Assembly: GCF_000389965.1 (NCBI RefSeq)
Contig: NC_021191.1
Location: 6,821,501 to 6,885,500, forward strand
Direction of reading: 5' to 3'
DNA length: 64,000 bases
From: Actinoplanes sp. N902-109
GTDB lineage: Bacteria > Actinomycetota > Actinomycetes > Mycobacteriales > Micromonosporaceae
Made by a program: the position numbers and the translations under genes
Part shown: positions 27,930-37,420 of the stretch, piece after piece
Layout: every line of letters starts with the position of its first letter
Numbering within the stretch: the first letter of the stretch is position 1
Notes under the pieces: model-generated
Database searches by the model: none
What the model was told of the DNA's origin: nothing
The model's input: the letters and a program-made list of their open reading frames with translations, nothing else

Positions 27930-29114
27930 CTACAGCACGCCGTTCTTCTTCGCCGTCTCGATGTTCTTCAAGTGCTGCTGGTAGTCGTTCGTGAACGCCG
28001 AGTGCTTCTGCTTGTCGATCGCCACGAAGTACAGCCAGTTGCCCGCCGGGGGCTCGAGGGCGCCCTCCAGCGCCGCCTTGCCGGGGTTGCTGATCGGGGT
28101 GGGCGTGAGGCCCGCCTTGCCGTGCAGCCGGTAGGGGTTCTTCGGGTCGCGCAGCTCTTCCGTGGTCATCTGCCCGGACGTCTTCGTGGGGCGGCCGGTG
28201 AGCGCGTAGTAGTAGTTGATGCCGACGTCGTACTCCAGCGGCATCGGCGGCTTCTGCACGTAGAGCCGGTTGTAGGCGACCCGCGAAACCTTGCCCAGGT
28301 CGGCGGTGTTGCCGGCTTCCTTCTGCGACAGCGACGCCACGGTGAGCACCTCGTACGGGCTGATGTGCCGGTCGCTCTCGGCCTTCTTCACGAAGTCGGT
28401 GTCCTCGGCGACCTTCATGAAGTGCTCGATCATGATCTTGAGGTACGACTCCGCGGTGCCCTTGGGCGGGAACTCGTACGTGTCCGGGAACAGGAATCCC
28501 TCGACGGACTTCGTGACCTTCTGCCCGTCCGTACGGTTGAACCAGAAGTCCGGGATGCCCAGCGCCTCGGGGTCCTTGGCGGCGGCCTTGAAGTCGGCGA
28601 CCTTGAGACCGGTGGCCTTGGCGAGCTTGTCGTAGATCTGGAACGACGTCAGGCCCTCGGCGAACGTGACCCCGTTGGTGACCCGCGACTTGGGGTCGAG
28701 CAGCAACTCCACGGCCGCTTTGCCCGACATCTGCTTCTTCAGGTTGTACGTGCCGGATTGGATGTTCTTGCCCTTGGGATTGGCATCCGCGGCCTCGGTG
28801 AACGCCGCGGTGCTCTTCACCACATCCGCACCGACCAGGGTGTTGCCGATGTCGGTGAGCGTCGCGTTGTCCGCGATCGTCACCTGCACCGCCTCGCCGC
28901 CGGCTCCGTCGTAGTCGGCCGCGGTGAAGAAGCCCTTGACCTTCTCGTAGCCCAGGTAACCACCGACGCCGAGCACGCCGAGCAACACGAACGCCATGAG
29001 GAACGCGATGCCGGTCTTGCCCCGGCCACCCTTGGCGCCCCGGGCGCCGCGCCGATGGCGAGGTTTACCGCGCTCGGCCTGCTCGTCAAACGCCAGGTCC
29101 AGCTCGTCGATCAT
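27930..29114 (-). CDS. mltG: Endolytic murein transglycosylase MltG (YceG-like)
   Basis: Cleaves nascent peptidoglycan strands in the periplasmic space. 394 residues: basic cytoplasmic N-terminus of about 50 residues (HRRGARGAKGGRGKTG), one membrane helix (IAFLMAFVLLGVLGVGGYLG), then LysM-like and catalytic domains. The catalytic Glu lies in SLSQKEAGNTADLGKVSRVA, followed by YNRL and the LEYDVGINYYYALTG region. ATG at 29114 overlaps the ruvX stop by four bases. Confidence 0.94.
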   Translation of the reverse strand: MIDELDLAFDEQAERGKPRHRRGARGAKGGRGKTGIAFLMAFVLLGVLGVGGYLGYEKVKGFFTAADYDGAGGEAVQVTIADNATLTDIGNTLVGADVVKSTAAFTEAADANPKGKNIQSGTYNLKKQMSGKAAVELLLDPKSRVTNGVTFAEGLTSFQIYDKLAKATGLKVADFKAAAKDPEALGIPDFWFNRTDGQKVTKSVEGFLFPDTYEFPPKGTAESYLKIMIEHFMKVAEDTDFVKKAESDRHISPYEVLTVASLSQKEAGNTADLGKVSRVAYNRLYVQKPPMPLEYDVGINYYYALTGRPTKTSGQMTTEELRDPKNPYRLHGKAGLTPTPISNPGKAALEGALEPPAGNWLYFVAIDKQKHSAFTNDYQQHLKNIETAKKNGVL

Positions 29115-29584
29115 CTCGTCTGCCTCCGCTGTGCGTCCAGCCAGCTCTGCAGGATCTCCACGGCAGCCGCCTGATCGACGACTGCCCGTTGTCGTTTGCC
29201 CCGCACACCCCGCTCGGCAAGCCGGCGGGAGGCGACAACGGTCGACATCCGCTCGTCCGCCAGCACGATGGGAACGTTCCCAACCGCATCTTCCAGCCGA
29301 CCAGCGTACGCACGAATGTCAATCGCGGCATCCCCCTCACGCCCGTTGAGACGTACGGGGAGGCCGACAACGATCTGCACCACCTCGTGCTCCCCCACGA
29401 GGCGAACGAGCTCGGCTATGTCGCGGGGGACGACGTCCGGCGCCGCCCCCATGTCACGGGGCACCGTGACCAGGGGGGTGGCCAGGATCCCGTCGGGGTC
29501 ACTGAGTGCGACCCCGACGCGCACCTTACCGACATCCACGCCCAGCCGCCTACCCCGCGGCAGTGCGCTCATCGGGCCACCCAC
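29111..29584 (-). CDS. ruvX: Putative pre-16S rRNA nuclease / Holliday-junction resolvase (YqgF)
   Basis: RNase H-fold nuclease implicated in 16S rRNA 5'-end maturation. 157 residues. N-terminal GRRLGVDVGKVRVGVALSDP carries the first Asp, VGLPVRLNGREGDAA the middle motif, and VLADERMSTVVASRRL the Asp-Glu motif. ATG at 29584, five bases after alaS, in the alaS-ruvX-mltG-aroE order typical of actinobacteria. Confidence 0.95.
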   Translation of the reverse strand: MGGPMSALPRGRRLGVDVGKVRVGVALSDPDGILATPLVTVPRDMGAAPDVVPRDIAELVRLVGEHEVVQIVVGLPVRLNGREGDAAIDIRAYAGRLEDAVGNVPIVLADERMSTVVASRRLAERGVRGKRQRAVVDQAAAVEILQSWLDAQRRQTR

Positions 29585-29589
29585 CTTCC

Positions 29590-32274
29590 TCAGGCGGTCT
29601 CGCCGACCGCCTTCTCCACCGCCGCCAGCAGCGCCGGGACCTGGTCAGCGGGCACCCCGCCGCCCTGCGCCAGGTCGGCGTTGCCGCCACCCCGGCCGGA
29701 CAGGGCGCCCTTGACCAGGTCGGACGCGGACAACCCGCGGCCCTTGGCGGCCGGGTTGACGGCCACGATCAGTGACGCCTTGCCGTTGGACCGGGCCGCG
29801 ACCGCGACCACCGCCGGACGGCCGACGTCGATCTTGCCCCGGATCTCCTGGGCAAGGGTACGCACATCGTTGGTCGCCGCGCCCTCGGGAGCTTCGGTGC
29901 CGACGTACGCCACACCGCGCAGATCCCGGGCCTGGTCGGCAAGCGCACCGGCCCCGCCGAGCACCATCTGGGCGCGCATCTTCTCGAGTTCCTTCTCGGC
30001 GTCGCGCAACGCCGTGACGGTCTGCTCGACCCGGTCGGCGACCTGGTCGCCGGGCACCCGGAACAGCTCCGCGAGCCGGGTCACCAGCAGGTGCTCCTTG
30101 GCCAGGAAGCCGAAGGCGTCGATGCCGACCAGCGCCTCGACCCGGCGCACGCCGGAGCCGATCGACGACTCGTTGAGGATCTTCACCAGGCCCAGCTGGC
30201 CGGAGCGGGCCACGTGCGTGCCACCACAGAGTTCACGCGCGTAGTCGCCGACTTCAACCACCCGGACCTCGTCGCCGTACTTCTCCCCGAACAGGGCCAT
30301 CGCGCCGAGCCGGCGCGCCTCCTCCTGCGAGGTGACGAACGCATGCACTTCGAGGTCCCGCAGCAGCACCTCGTTGACCTGCTGCTCGACGTCGTGCAGC
30401 ACGCCCGGCGACACCGCGCCCGGGGTGTTGAAGTCGAAGCGCAACCGGCCGGGCGCGTTCAGCGAACCCGCCTGGGTGGCCGACTCGCCGAGGAACGCCC
30501 GCATGGTCTGGTGGATCAGATGGGTCGCGGTGTGCGACCGCGAGATCGCCTTGCGCCGGGTCACGTCGATCTCGGCGAAACCGGCCTCGCCCGCGCGCAC
30601 CTCACCCCGGACCACCCGGGCCTTGTGCACGATCAGGCCCGGCAGCGGCTGCTGCACGTCGACGACCTCGACCTGGCCGCCACCGACGTTGATCAGGCCG
30701 GTGTCGGCCTGCTGGCCACCACCCTCGGCGTAGAACGGCGTGGTGTCCAGCACCAGCTCGACGTAGTCGCCCTCGCCCGCCGCCGCCACGCTGGTGCCGC
30801 CCGAGCCGAGCAGCGCCCGCACCCGCGACTCCCGGCTGACCTCCTGGTAGCCGGTGAACTCGACCGGACCACCGGCGTCGAGCACCGAGCGGTAGGCCGA
30901 CAGGTCCGCGTGGCCGGTCTTGCGCGCGGCGGCGTCCGCCTTCGCGCGGGACCGCTGGTCGGCCATCAGCCGCCGGAAGCCCTCCTGGTCGACCTGCAGG
31001 CCCTGTTCGGCCGCGATCTCCAGGGTCAGGTCGATCGGGAAGCCGTACGTGTCGTGCAGCTGGAACGCCTTGTCCCCGGCCAGCCGGCTGCCGCCGGTGC
31101 CCTTGGTCTCGGTGATCGCGGTGTCGAGGATCGTCTCACCCGCGCGCAGCGTCGAGAGGAACGCCTCCTCCTCGGCGTACGCGTACTTGGAGATGCGCTC
31201 GAAGTCCTCGGCCAGCTCGGGGTAGGACGGCGCCATGCAGTCGCGCGCCACCGGGAGCAGCTCGGGCAGCGCCGGCGCCTCCCAGCCCAGCAGCCGCATC
31301 GACCGGATCGCGCGGCGCATGATCCGGCGCAGCACGTAGCCGCGGCCCTCGTTGCTGGGCGTCACGCCGTCGCCGATGAGCATCAGCGCGGTGCGCACGT
31401 GGTCCGCGATCACCCGCAGCCGGACGTCGTCGGGGTGCGACTCGCCGGCCACGTGGCTCGGGTTGGCGCCGTACACCTTGCCGGTCAGCTCGGCCGCGCG
31501 CGACAGGATCGGCTTGACCTCGTCGATCTCGTACAGGTTGTCGACGCCCTGCAGGATCGACGCGACCCGCTCGAGACCCATGCCCGTGTCGATGTTCTTC
31601 TTGGGCAGGTCACCGACGATCGTGAAGTTCTCCTTGTTCTTCACGTCGGTGATCTCGTACTGCATGAAGACGAGGTTCCAGAACTCCATGTAGCGGTCCT
31701 CGTCGACCTCCGGACCGCCCTCCTTGCCGTACTCCGGCCCGCGGTCGTAGAACAGCTCGGAGCAGGTGCCACCGGGGCCCGGGATGCCCATGTGCCACCA
31801 GTTGTCCTTCTTGCCCCGGCGCACGATCCGCTCGGCCGGCACGCCGATCGCCTGCCACATGCCGAACGCCTCGTCGTCGTCGAGGTAGACGGTCGGCCAG
31901 ATCCGCTCCGGGTCGAGCCCGAACCCGCCCTGCTCGACCGGGTTGGTGGACAGCTCCCAGGCCAGCCGGATGGCGTCGGCCTTGAAATAATTGCCGAACG
32001 AGAAGTTGCCGTTCATCTGGAAGAACGTGCCGTGCCGGCTGGTCTTGCCGACCTCGTCGATGTCCGGCGTCCGGATGCACTTCTGCACCGAGACCGCACG
32101 CTCGTACGGCGGGGTGCGCTGGCCCAGGAAGAACGGGACGAACTGCACCATGCCGGCGTTGATGAACAGCAGGTTGGGGTCGTCGATGGCGGGCAGCGGA
32201 GCGCTCGGCACGACCGTGTGCCCGTTGGCCTCGAAATGCGCCAGGAAGCGCCGCTTGATCTCCGCCGTCTTCAT
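29590..32274 (-). CDS. alaS: Alanyl-tRNA synthetase
   Basis: Charges tRNA-Ala and edits Ser/Gly mischarges. 894 residues. Class II motif region LFINAGMVQFVPFFLGQ and CIRTPDIDEVGKTSRHGTFF at the N-terminus; editing-site HxxxH in SHTATHLIHQTMR, and Cys/His in ELCGGTHVARSGQLG; C-terminal DHHA1-like domain with GRGGGNADLAQGGG. ATG at 32274 overlaps the preceding small gene by four bases. Confidence 0.97.
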   Translation of the reverse strand: MKTAEIKRRFLAHFEANGHTVVPSAPLPAIDDPNLLFINAGMVQFVPFFLGQRTPPYERAVSVQKCIRTPDIDEVGKTSRHGTFFQMNGNFSFGNYFKADAIRLAWELSTNPVEQGGFGLDPERIWPTVYLDDDEAFGMWQAIGVPAERIVRRGKKDNWWHMGIPGPGGTCSELFYDRGPEYGKEGGPEVDEDRYMEFWNLVFMQYEITDVKNKENFTIVGDLPKKNIDTGMGLERVASILQGVDNLYEIDEVKPILSRAAELTGKVYGANPSHVAGESHPDDVRLRVIADHVRTALMLIGDGVTPSNEGRGYVLRRIMRRAIRSMRLLGWEAPALPELLPVARDCMAPSYPELAEDFERISKYAYAEEEAFLSTLRAGETILDTAITETKGTGGSRLAGDKAFQLHDTYGFPIDLTLEIAAEQGLQVDQEGFRRLMADQRSRAKADAAARKTGHADLSAYRSVLDAGGPVEFTGYQEVSRESRVRALLGSGGTSVAAAGEGDYVELVLDTTPFYAEGGGQQADTGLINVGGGQVEVVDVQQPLPGLIVHKARVVRGEVRAGEAGFAEIDVTRRKAISRSHTATHLIHQTMRAFLGESATQAGSLNAPGRLRFDFNTPGAVSPGVLHDVEQQVNEVLLRDLEVHAFVTSQEEARRLGAMALFGEKYGDEVRVVEVGDYARELCGGTHVARSGQLGLVKILNESSIGSGVRRVEALVGIDAFGFLAKEHLLVTRLAELFRVPGDQVADRVEQTVTALRDAEKELEKMRAQMVLGGAGALADQARDLRGVAYVGTEAPEGAATNDVRTLAQEIRGKIDVGRPAVVAVAARSNGKASLIVAVNPAAKGRGLSASDLVKGALSGRGGGNADLAQGGGVPADQVPALLAAVEKAVGETA

Positions 32275-32576
32275 CGCTGACCCTCCTGGGCATGCCGCCC
32301 GTGCGACCCGGGCTGCGGGTCGTCCCGCAGCTCGGCGAACTTGTCCTCGTACAGCTCACCCGCGGCGAAGGCCTGATGGATCTCCTGCTCCCGCTCGGCC
32401 ATCCCCTCGCGGACGTCATCCACGAAGCTACGCAGCGACTCGACGAGGCCGCCAGCGGATTCCGACAGCGACGACGCGATGCCGGACGGGGTGAACTCGT
32501 TGGCCTTACGGGTGAGCTTGCGCACGACAATGGCGCCGACGGCCAGGCCGACGCCCAGCCAGAGCAACCGCTTCAT
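32271..32576 (-). CDS. Small membrane-anchored conserved protein (DUF6167-like)
   Basis: 101 residues. One N-terminal membrane helix (LLWLGVGLAVGAIVVRKL) followed by a charged, probably coiled segment (SLRSFVDDVREGMAEREQEI). The family is usually found between a DUF948 protein and alaS in actinobacteria, the same position as here; molecular role unknown. Start ATG 32576 with GGAGATATC upstream. Overlaps alaS by four bases. Confidence 0.8.
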   Translation of the reverse strand: MKRLLWLGVGLAVGAIVVRKLTRKANEFTPSGIASSLSESAGGLVESLRSFVDDVREGMAEREQEIHQAFAAGELYEDKFAELRDDPQPGSHGRHAQEGQR

Positions 32577-32593
32577 GATGGGATATCTCCTGG

Positions 32594-33049
32594 TCAGTTG
32601 GCGCGAGTGGCCTTGCGGCGGCGCTTCAGGGTGGCCCGGACCTCACGCTCGTCCTCGGCGTGCCGGCGGGCGGCGGCGGCCTTGCGCAGGCCGTACCCGA
32701 ACGAGGCAACCTTGACCAGCGGGTTGGCGGCGGCGGCCGACACCACGGTGGCCAGGTTGGCGACGTTGGCGCTGACGTTCTGGGCGTGCTCGGTGATGTT
32801 GTCGACCTTGGCCAGCTGCACGTTCACACCATCCAGGGTGACCTGGGACTGCTGCAGCACCACGTTGACGTTCTGCACCGTGCCGGTGACCTCGGCCAGC
32901 AGCGGCCCGGTCCGGTCGTTCAGGTCGTTGATGGCCTGGGTGGCGGCGTCCACCGTGCGGCGCAACCGCAGGATGGGAACCGCGAGCACGAACACGAGCA
33001 TCAGGAACGCGCCCGCCGCGATCAGGCCTGCGATTTCTCCGGCGTCCAT
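32594..33049 (-). CDS. DUF948 domain membrane protein
   Basis: 151 residues. N-terminal membrane helix (IAGLIAAGAFLMLVFVLAVP), then a long amphipathic helix rich in N, V and Q (LNDRTGPLLAEVTGTVQNVN and onward) typical of DUF948, which resembles the coiled part of chemoreceptors or phage tape-measure-like helices, and a basic C-terminus (RKAAAARRHAEDEREVRATL). ATG 33049 with GAGGAG 10 bases upstream. Function unknown; conserved next to alaS. Confidence 0.85.
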   Translation of the reverse strand: MDAGEIAGLIAAGAFLMLVFVLAVPILRLRRTVDAATQAINDLNDRTGPLLAEVTGTVQNVNVVLQQSQVTLDGVNVQLAKVDNITEHAQNVSANVANLATVVSAAAANPLVKVASFGYGLRKAAAARRHAEDEREVRATLKRRRKATRAN

Positions 33050-33124
33050 TACACGCGTCTCCTCTGTACCGAACGGACCCTCATTGCAACGTGCAGACCC
33101 TACCGTCCGTGACCGGAGTCCGCG

Positions 33125-36100
33125 TCACGACGCCGAGGGTGTCGGTTCCAGCAGCGGATCATTCGTCAGCACGGGGTCCGGCGTCTCCCCCACCAGCGAC
33201 GGGTTGGTCGACGGCTCCGCCTTGCCCCGCGGGTCGGTGACGGCGTTCTGCACCTTGATGCTGACCGTCGACCCGGTGCACTTCGACGGATCGGTGGTCG
33301 GGACCACCCCATCGGGTCCCACCGAGGGCAGGGCGTCGGGATCCTGGGCGGCCACCGCGTCCACCGCGCATTCGGGCAGCCGGACGTAGAGGTCCAGAGT
33401 GAACTCGTCCCGCTGCCAGCAGGTGTATTTGCCATCCTCCACCGGCTGATCGGTGCATCTGCCCCGCAACGGCTGCCACCCGGCACTGCGCAGGGCGCTC
33501 GTGTAGACCTTGCTGGTCTCGGCGAACGGCTTGTCCGACTGCACCAGCCGTTCCCGGAACCGGCACTCGATGAAGCACCACCGGCTCCCGCTGATCTTGT
33601 CCTCGGTCTCGTGGTCGGCCCACCCGGGCACGTCCAGCTCGTCCAGCGACGTGAACACCGGATCGCTCGTCGCCGACCGGACCACCAGCGCCATCGGCAG
33701 CAGCCCGAGCACCACCACGGTCAGCGAGAGCAAGGTCAGCACCCGCAGCCGCCGCTTGGCCCGCAACTGCCGGCGCAACTCCGACCGGGCGCCCTTCAAC
33801 CCGCCGGCCCCGGCCTCGTCGTCCGGCACCGCGATCGCGGCCCGCACCCTGGGCGCATCGTCATCCGCGTCATCCGGTACGCCGACCCGCGCCGCAGCCA
33901 CCGCCCCGCCACCGCGGACCAGCCCGCCGGTGCGCTCGTCGCCGTCCCCCCGCCCCGGCACCGCGGCTTTACCCGCCCGGGCAGAACCGGCCTGAGCGGC
34001 ACCGCCCACCGGGGACACGTCGCCGGTCGGGGAAACGCCGCCTGCCGACGACCCGCCACCGGCCCGGGACGTGCTGCCCGGAACAGCCGCGCCGCCCGCA
34101 ACCGCTGCGCCGCCCGCAACACCCGCGCTCCCGGCGACCTTGGCACTCCCGGCGGCCCCCGCGACCTTGGCACTGCCGACCGGACCCGCGCTGCCGGTCA
34201 CCCCGGCACTGCCCGCAACCCGCGCACTGGCCGCCGGACCCGCGCTGCCCGCAACCCTGGCGCTCCCGGCCGGACCGGAGCCGCCCGCAACGCCGGCGCT
34301 GCCCGCGACCCGCGCGCTACCGGTCGAACCCGCACCACCCGCGACCTTGGCACTGCCCGCCGGGCCCGGGCCGGCCGCGCCCCCGGAACCCTCCACCGGA
34401 TCCACGCCACCCGCGACCCCGGCACTGCCGGCCGCCCCCGGGGCGCCCGCGACCCTCGCGCCGGCGCTGCCGGTCACACCGGCACTGCTGCCGCGGCCGT
34501 CCGACCCAGCACTGCCCGGCGCTCCGGGGTGGCCCGGCGCTCCAGGGATGCCCACGCCGCCCGCCACTCCCGGGATGCCCGCGCTGCCTGCCACTCCCGG
34601 GATGCCCGCGCTGCCCGCCACTTTCGCGGTGCCCGCCGACGCCGCACCGGCTCGTCCCGGCGCGTCCGCCGGCCCCCGGCCCGGCACCTCACCGGTCCCG
34701 CGACCCGGAACCGCAGCTCCGCGCGCCGGCCCCGCGCCGGTCACCTGGCCCGGCACCGCGGCCGCCCCGCGACCCGGAAGCTCGCCCACGCCCCGGCCCG
34801 GCACCTCGCCCGCCCCGCGACCCGGCACCTCGCCCACGCCCCGGCCCGGCACCTCGCCCACGCCGCGGCCCGGGACCTCGCCCGCGCCCCGGCCCGGGAC
34901 TCCGGCCGCACCGCGTCCCCGTGGCAGCGGCCCGGAGCCCTGCTCGCCCGGGTCGTGCTGGGCGAAGCCCGGGTCGTGCTGGGCGAAGCCCGGCTGGTCG
35001 GGATGCGGCTGACCCGGCCCGGGCTGCCCGGGGCGGAGCCGGTCCGGCGGCGGGATCTCACCGCTCACGTCGGGGGCACCCGGCCCGGTGCCCGGCGCCG
35101 GCCGGACCGCCGCGCGACCCGGCTGACCCGGTTCGGGCTGTCCCGGCCGCGGCACCCGTCCGGAACCGCGCACGGGCCCACCCGGTGCGGCGCCGACCCG
35201 CGGGATCTGGCCGGTGTTGCTGATCACCCCGGAGCCACTGCCGGCGGCCATGGCCCCGGCGCGCCCGGGTACGGCCGGGGTCCGCACGCCCTCACGTCCG
35301 GGAACGACCGGCGGCACCACGGCTGCGGAAGCCCGCGCCGGCGGCGGCTGGCCGGGCCCCGGCCGGCGGATCGCCCCGGTCCCGTCCGCATCCCCCCGGC
35401 CGTGCTGCCCAGCGGCGTCATCGCGCGGATACTGCCCCGTCGCGTCGTCACCCGCGGGGACGGGCCGGCCCGTGGTCGCGGATTCCCCGCGGGGCTGCGG
35501 GCCGGTCGGGCCGTCGGCGGCGCCCCGGCCGCCGGGGCTGGGCCGGGTGCCGGGAGTGGGCCGGGTGCCGGGGCTGGGCCGGGAGCCGGGAGTGGGCCGG
35601 GAGCCGGGGCTGGGCCGGGAGCCGGGGGTCACGGTCGGCATGGCGCCGGTGTGCCGTCCGATGCTCTCGCCGGTGCTGGTCGCGGTCTCCGGACTGCCAT
35701 GACGGCCGCCCGGCTCACCCGGCGAACCATCGGGACGTGCCCGCCCGGCTGCCGCCGCGGTGCGCGAGCCGAACGACGGACCATCCGCCCCGGGAATCGC
35801 CGAAACCGGGCGCGCAGAGCCACTCGTCGGGCGCGCGGAACCACCCGTCAGGCGCGCAGAACCGCTGGTCGGGCGCGCAGAACCACTGGTCGGGCGCGCG
35901 GAACCGGCGCCCGGCCCCATCGCGGCGCGGCGATCCGGTCCGGTCGGCTCGTCCTCGGGCCCGGGCCCGGCAGGCCGGCGACGGCCGGTGGCCTGCTCGT
36001 CGGGCTCGACGGCGGCACGCCGCCCACGGCCAGTGGGCTCGTCAGGCTCAACGGCGGCACGCCGACCACGGCCAGTGGGCTCGTCAGGCTCAACGGCGGC

Positions 36101-37420
36101 ACGCCGACCACGGCCAGTGGGCTCGTCAGGCTCGACGGCGGCACGCCGGCCACGGCCGGTGGGCTCGTCGTCCCCCGGGCCGGCGCTGTGCCGGGTGGCA
36201 CGCCCGGTGGGCGAAATCGGCCTGCTGGGCAGCGCGTCACCACCGCCGTGCCGGCCGCCCCGCGGAGGTGCGGGCGGCGTCTGCCACGCGCCCGGGACCT
36301 CGGGAGCATTGCCCGAGGCCGGTACGCCGGGAGCCGGCCCGGCCGCCGCAGCGCCACCCACCGCCGGATAGGCGCCGGAACGGTAGCCACCGATCGACGG
36401 GTGCTGCCCCGACGGGCCACCCACGGCCGGGAAAGCCCCGGAAGGACCGCCGGAGAAGTGCTCCGGGTCGAGCTGGCGACGCCCCTGACCGGGGACTTCG
36501 GGTGCGGCCCGGCGGCCGGGGGCCGGACTGGTCGGGTACGGCCCGGGTTGCTCGCCGGAGTCGCCGCGTTCGCGCCGGCCGGGTGCAGGGGGGCGAGTCG
36601 CCCCGCGCGGGCCGGGACCCGCCTGGCCCGGAACAGCTCCGGTCCCGCCGCCCGGCTGCCCCGGCGAAACCCCCGGCCGGCCCGGGAGAGCCCCCGGCTG
36701 GCCCGGCGAAACCCCCGGCTGCCCCGGGAGAGCCCCCGGCTGACCCGGCAGAGCCCCCGGCTGGCCCGGGACACCCGGCCGGCCGGGGACAAAGCCCGCG
36801 CCAGGCTGACCAGGAACGGACACGGCCGCACCGGTGCCACGACCCGGCTGACCGGAGACCGGCCTGGCCGCACCGGCACGATGCTGGTCACCGGGTGCAC
36901 CGCCGGAGCCGCCGGGCGCGGAACCGGGGCCACCGAAGCCACCGCGGCCACCAGCGCCGCCCGGAGCACCGGGACGCCCGGGCACGGCACCCGAGCCGCC
37001 CGGCACGACTGCGGACGCGCCGCCGGGGGCAGCACCGCGGGAGATGGCGCCGGGTGGGGCCGCGGGCGAGCGGGGAGCCGAGGACGGTGGCCGGGCCGGG
37101 CTCTGCGGGTGGGTGCCGGCCGGCGGGGCCGAGGAGGGCAGCGGCGGGAGCAGCTCCCGGTCGTCCGGGACGTCGTCGGGGCCGGGGGCGGTGCGGCCGC
37201 TCTTGCTGTAGCGCCCCTCGCCCGGGGCGGTGCCGGGGCCGATGGCTTCGCCGCGCTGCTTGGCGGTGCGCAGGTCGTCGAGCCAGCCGGTTTCCTCGCC
37301 GGAGACGGGCATGGGCGGGGCGGGCTCAGGGGCGCGGCCACGACCGAAGAGCCGGCGACCGCGGCCGGTCTGCTCGGACTGCTCCTCGTGCTCGTCGGGC
37401 TCCGCACCGCGCCTGCTCAC
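33125..37420 (-). CDS. Giant repeat-rich single-pass membrane protein with collagen-like segments
   Basis: 1431 residues. Residues 1-1190 are low-complexity Pro/Gly/Ala/Arg sequence with several repeat types: collagen-like PGQPGALPGQPG (about 205-265), four near-identical TGRGRRAAVEPDEP units, GSARPTS, PGSRPTPGSRPSPG, GRGVGEVPGRG, and SAGVAGSAG-like stretches. Near residue 1200 a membrane helix follows a basic segment (LRRQLRAKRRLRVLTLLSLT); the remaining 200 residues form an extracytoplasmic domain with six Cys and motifs SRWCFIECRF and GWQPLRGRC. Topology suggests a long cytoplasmic N-terminus. GTG start at 37420 overlaps the rarA stop by four bases. Function unknown; the C-terminal domain is the only conserved-looking part. 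Confidence 0.8.
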   Translation of the reverse strand: MSRRGAEPDEHEEQSEQTGRGRRLFGRGRAPEPAPPMPVSGEETGWLDDLRTAKQRGEAIGPGTAPGEGRYSKSGRTAPGPDDVPDDRELLPPLPSSAPPAGTHPQSPARPPSSAPRSPAAPPGAISRGAAPGGASAVVPGGSGAVPGRPGAPGGAGGRGGFGGPGSAPGGSGGAPGDQHRAGAARPVSGQPGRGTGAAVSVPGQPGAGFVPGRPGVPGQPGALPGQPGALPGQPGVSPGQPGALPGRPGVSPGQPGGGTGAVPGQAGPGPRGATRPPAPGRRERGDSGEQPGPYPTSPAPGRRAAPEVPGQGRRQLDPEHFSGGPSGAFPAVGGPSGQHPSIGGYRSGAYPAVGGAAAAGPAPGVPASGNAPEVPGAWQTPPAPPRGGRHGGGDALPSRPISPTGRATRHSAGPGDDEPTGRGRRAAVEPDEPTGRGRRAAVEPDEPTGRGRRAAVEPDEPTGRGRRAAVEPDEQATGRRRPAGPGPEDEPTGPDRRAAMGPGAGSARPTSGSARPTSGSARLTGGSARPTSGSARPVSAIPGADGPSFGSRTAAAAGRARPDGSPGEPGGRHGSPETATSTGESIGRHTGAMPTVTPGSRPSPGSRPTPGSRPSPGTRPTPGTRPSPGGRGAADGPTGPQPRGESATTGRPVPAGDDATGQYPRDDAAGQHGRGDADGTGAIRRPGPGQPPPARASAAVVPPVVPGREGVRTPAVPGRAGAMAAGSGSGVISNTGQIPRVGAAPGGPVRGSGRVPRPGQPEPGQPGRAAVRPAPGTGPGAPDVSGEIPPPDRLRPGQPGPGQPHPDQPGFAQHDPGFAQHDPGEQGSGPLPRGRGAAGVPGRGAGEVPGRGVGEVPGRGVGEVPGRGAGEVPGRGVGELPGRGAAAVPGQVTGAGPARGAAVPGRGTGEVPGRGPADAPGRAGAASAGTAKVAGSAGIPGVAGSAGIPGVAGGVGIPGAPGHPGAPGSAGSDGRGSSAGVTGSAGARVAGAPGAAGSAGVAGGVDPVEGSGGAAGPGPAGSAKVAGGAGSTGSARVAGSAGVAGGSGPAGSARVAGSAGPAASARVAGSAGVTGSAGPVGSAKVAGAAGSAKVAGSAGVAGGAAVAGGAAVPGSTSRAGGGSSAGGVSPTGDVSPVGGAAQAGSARAGKAAVPGRGDGDERTGGLVRGGGAVAAARVGVPDDADDDAPRVRAAIAVPDDEAGAGGLKGARSELRRQLRAKRRLRVLTLLSLTVVVLGLLPMALVVRSATSDPVFTSLDELDVPGWADHETEDKISGSRWCFIECRFRERLVQSDKPFAETSKVYTSALRSAGWQPLRGRCTDQPVEDGKYTCWQRDEFTLDLYVRLPECAVDAVAAQDPDALPSVGPDGVVPTTDPSKCTGSTVSIKVQNAVTDPRGKAEPSTNPSLVGETPDPVLTNDPLLEPTPSAS

